64,000 bases of DNA, taken from contig QXWR01000006.1 in NCBI GenBank assembly GCA_009911065.1, forward strand, positions 91,112 through 155,111. Direction: 5' to 3'. Origin of the DNA: Clostridiaceae bacterium (lineage in GTDB: Bacteria > Bacillota > Clostridia > Lachnospirales > Lachnospiraceae). The notes beneath the pieces are model-generated. The model saw only the letters and a list, made by a program, of their open reading frames with translations, did no database searches and was not told the origin of the DNA. The position numbers were made by a program, and so were the translations under genes. Positions 62,171-64,000 of the stretch are shown here, piece after piece; position 1 is the first letter of the stretch, and each line of letters begins with the position of its first letter.

Positions 62171-63115
62171 ATGAAGACCATAATACTTGGAGCTGCCGGG
62201 TTTATCGGGAGAAATCTGGCGGAAAAGCTGGCTAAGAAAGAGGAAGATCCTATCACATTCGTAGACCGTAACGGGGATGTCTTGAGGGAAATGAAAGGGC
62301 AGAAAGGCAGTAGAATCCAGATAAAAGAGATAGATCTGGTCAGACAAGAAAATTATGATGAAGTGCTTCTGGGACAAGATGTGGTTTATCATTTGATCAG
62401 TACCACTGTGCCGACTACTTCCAATCAGCAGATTCCTCAGGAGATCAGTGACAACGTGGAGCTGACTTCCAGACTGTTGGAATCCTGTGTGAGATGCGGA
62501 GTGAAAAAGGTGGTTTATCTTTCTTCTGGAGGAACGGTTTATGGGATGAATCAAGTGTGTCCGTTAAGGGAAGGAATGGAGACAAATCCTATTAATTCTT
62601 ATGGCGTTCAGAAGGTAATGAATGAAAAGTTATTGTATTTGTATCAATATTTATATGGATTAGATTACCGGATTATACGGCTGTCAAATCCCTTTGGTCC
62701 TTATCAGCGGCCGAACGGAATCCTGGGTGCAGTGACTACTTTTACATATAAGGCGTTAAAAGGGGAGGAGATTGTTGTATATGGAGATGGTTCTGTGGTC
62801 CGGGATTATATCTATATTGAGGATGCGGTAAAGGCGATTTTGAATATTGCAGACGATGAAGGGGAAGATCGGCTATATAACGTGGGAAGCGGAATTGGAA
62901 CCAGTTTGTGCCAGCTTTTAAAAATAATTGAGGATACGTTAGGGCTTCCATTGCGAGTCCGCTATGTGCCAGGGAGAGCGGTGGATGTGCCGGTAAATTA
63001 TCTGGATATTTCCAGATACGAGATGAAATTTGGGAGATTTGATGTGTTGTCTTTACAGGAAGGAATCCGGAGGACAGCAGATTTTATGATGCGTGAGTAT
63101 CTTTCTTGTGGCTGA
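62171..63115 (+). CDS. NAD-dependent nucleotide-sugar epimerase/dehydratase
   Basis: 314 residues. The NAD loop is ILGAAGFIGRNLAEKLA; VVYLSSGGTVYG supplies the Ser/Thr, and SYGVQKVMNEK the Tyr-x3-Lys pair. ERNPFGPYQ-like SNPFGPYQRPNG and YIEDAVKAILNI are typical of UDP-glucose 4-epimerase-like enzymes. AGGATGAGGTG lies upstream. It supplies a sugar donor to the transferases beside it (inference). Confidence 0.88.
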   Translation: MKTIILGAAGFIGRNLAEKLAKKEEDPITFVDRNGDVLREMKGQKGSRIQIKEIDLVRQENYDEVLLGQDVVYHLISTTVPTTSNQQIPQEISDNVELTSRLLESCVRCGVKKVVYLSSGGTVYGMNQVCPLREGMETNPINSYGVQKVMNEKLLYLYQYLYGLDYRIIRLSNPFGPYQRPNGILGAVTTFTYKALKGEEIVVYGDGSVVRDYIYIEDAVKAILNIADDEGEDRLYNVGSGIGTSLCQLLKIIEDTLGLPLRVRYVPGRAVDVPVNYLDISRYEMKFGRFDVLSLQEGIRRTADFMMREYLSCG

Positions 63116-63326
63116 CAGAAGGGGAACGGAAATGTGAAATATCTACAAAAACGTTTTTGGAAAATAGTGGAACGCAGCATGGGAGAGAACGGGTATAAAG
63201 CTGACACGAATATCAAGCATGATTTACTTCAAAAATGATTTAGTTCAAGATTCATGTAACGCTTTACGAATACAGCGTTTCTAATATAGCGTTTATCGGC
63301 ATGAAAAAGATCAGGAGGACAGCAAA
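63116..63326. other. Intergenic stretch of about 210 bases
   Basis: TACGAATACAGCGTTTCTAA and TATAGCGTTTATC give a short repeated GCGTTT pattern (63271-63297). No promoter of good quality is seen; the next gene has its own AGGAGG. Confidence 0.4.
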
Positions 63327-64000
63327 ATGTATTATGCAAAAGATCTGGTACATGAGTTAAAACAAGCCAGACAGATCGTTGTGTTTGGAGCGGGAATCAT
63401 GGCTTTGGGGGTAGTCAGCTGTCTCATGGAACCGCCGTATGATCTGAACCTTAAATGTTGTCTGGTATCCGATAAAAGGGGAAATCCGGATTTGGTGGCA
63501 GGGGTTCCTGTTCTTGATTTTCAGGAGGCGGAAGGGAAGCTTGAAAAAGATGTATTGGTGGTTATTGCAGCTGTGGATAAGAACCTGGCTTCCATGGAGA
63601 AAAGCCTTCACGACCACGGTTATAACCGATTGATTTCTCTTACCTATGAAGGGGATCTTTGGAGTCTCATTCGGGGGAATCTTTACTGGGAATGGCGGAA
63701 AAAGGAGGGGAAGCCATATTTGACCCTGGAAGAGGAATTGGAAAAAAGGGTGGAATCTGCATGGGAAAAAGAGGGCGAGATGCAGAGGGAACCTTTTTCT
63801 AAGCCGGGAAAGGTGGTTCATGTTTACCGGGCCTGCTGCCATGTGGACCGAAGGTTAAAGGAAGATTTATCTAGGTATTCCTGGGAGATTCCCATCCAGG
63901 CAGGGGCTAGGCTGACTGGGGAGCGAATCTGTGAAATTTGCGATGACACAGGAGAGCATATTTCTTATAAAAACCGACAGTACTGTGAGCTGACTGCACT
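63327..64000 (+). CDS. Rossmann-like module plus DUF4422 glycosyltransferase, 3' end outside window
   Basis: The frame from ATG 63327 (TCAGGAGG upstream) is open to the window end, at least 224 residues. QIVVFGAGIMALGVVSCLM, CLVSDKRG and DVLVVIAAVDKN are the module. From about residue 168, KVVHVYRACCHVDRRL and IPIQAGARLTGERICEICDD with the following YKNRQYCELTAL match the start of DUF4422, a glycosyltransferase family of capsule loci. The cluster therefore continues. Confidence 0.8.
   Translation, partial: MYYAKDLVHELKQARQIVVFGAGIMALGVVSCLMEPPYDLNLKCCLVSDKRGNPDLVAGVPVLDFQEAEGKLEKDVLVVIAAVDKNLASMEKSLHDHGYNRLISLTYEGDLWSLIRGNLYWEWRKKEGKPYLTLEEELEKRVESAWEKEGEMQREPFSKPGKVVHVYRACCHVDRRLKEDLSRYSWEIPIQAGARLTGERICEICDDTGEHISYKNRQYCELTA

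Overview
The window looks like a chromosome segment of an anaerobic Gram-positive gut Clostridium, most likely Lachnospiraceae. The evidence is a single-chain pyruvate:ferredoxin oxidoreductase, a VanW-type envelope protein, strong AGGAGG ribosome sites, TTGACA/TATAAT promoters and a Tn1549/CTn5-like conjugative element. Species cannot be fixed from sequence alone.

Layout. (1) 1-12,100, housekeeping and accessory genes: a VanW protein (5' end outside the window), nifJ, a promoter-driven structured RNA with no gene attached, an Rpn-type nuclease, an OmpR-type two-component pair on the minus strand and a chemotaxis receptor. (2) 12,165-29,430, a surface-glycan cluster on the plus strand. It opens with heptose-type precursor genes (SIS isomerase, sugar epimerase, a nucleotidyltransferase-kinase fusion in reversed domain order) and a radical SAM enzyme. 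An AT-rich block follows with an aminotransferase, methyltransferases, a FemAB/GNAT-like acyltransferase and glycosyltransferases. (3) About 29,424-52,810, a GC-rich integrative conjugative element (ICE): ParB-like protein, ArdA, PcfB, VirD4, Maff2, VirB6, SpoVG-like protein, two DNA methyltransferases, PrgI, VirB4, NlpC/P60 hydrolase, MobC, relaxase, sigma factor and large serine recombinase, plus an AT-rich cargo block (Crp/Fnr regulator, MccF-like S66 peptidase, XRE regulator). (4) 52,846-64,000, the glycan cluster resumes: RgpF-like, WbsX-like, GT2, GT8, FkbM, DUF1919, epimerase and DUF4422 genes. It runs off the window.

Main observations. The ICE carries 15 copies of an interrupted palindrome, CTTCGGGACA-N3-TGTCCCGAAG. 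All face the same way, most lie just after stop codons, and those inside genes are read in all three frames. None occurs in the cargo or the host DNA. With the ICE-encoded ParB-like protein they could form a KorB-like dispersed operator network, a parS system or an oriented DNA/RNA signal. In the glycan cluster, two genes are split at poly-G tracts (G8 and G10). Both would be whole at G9, which suggests phase-variable surface chemistry. A Rossmann-like module with a GxGxxG-type loop recurs in 14 proteins of the cluster, fused to many different catalytic domains or standing alone. Three ICE genes have no usable ATG/GTG/TTG start at the expected place and seem to start at near-cognate codons.

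All function calls rest on reading motifs by eye. No database search was possible.
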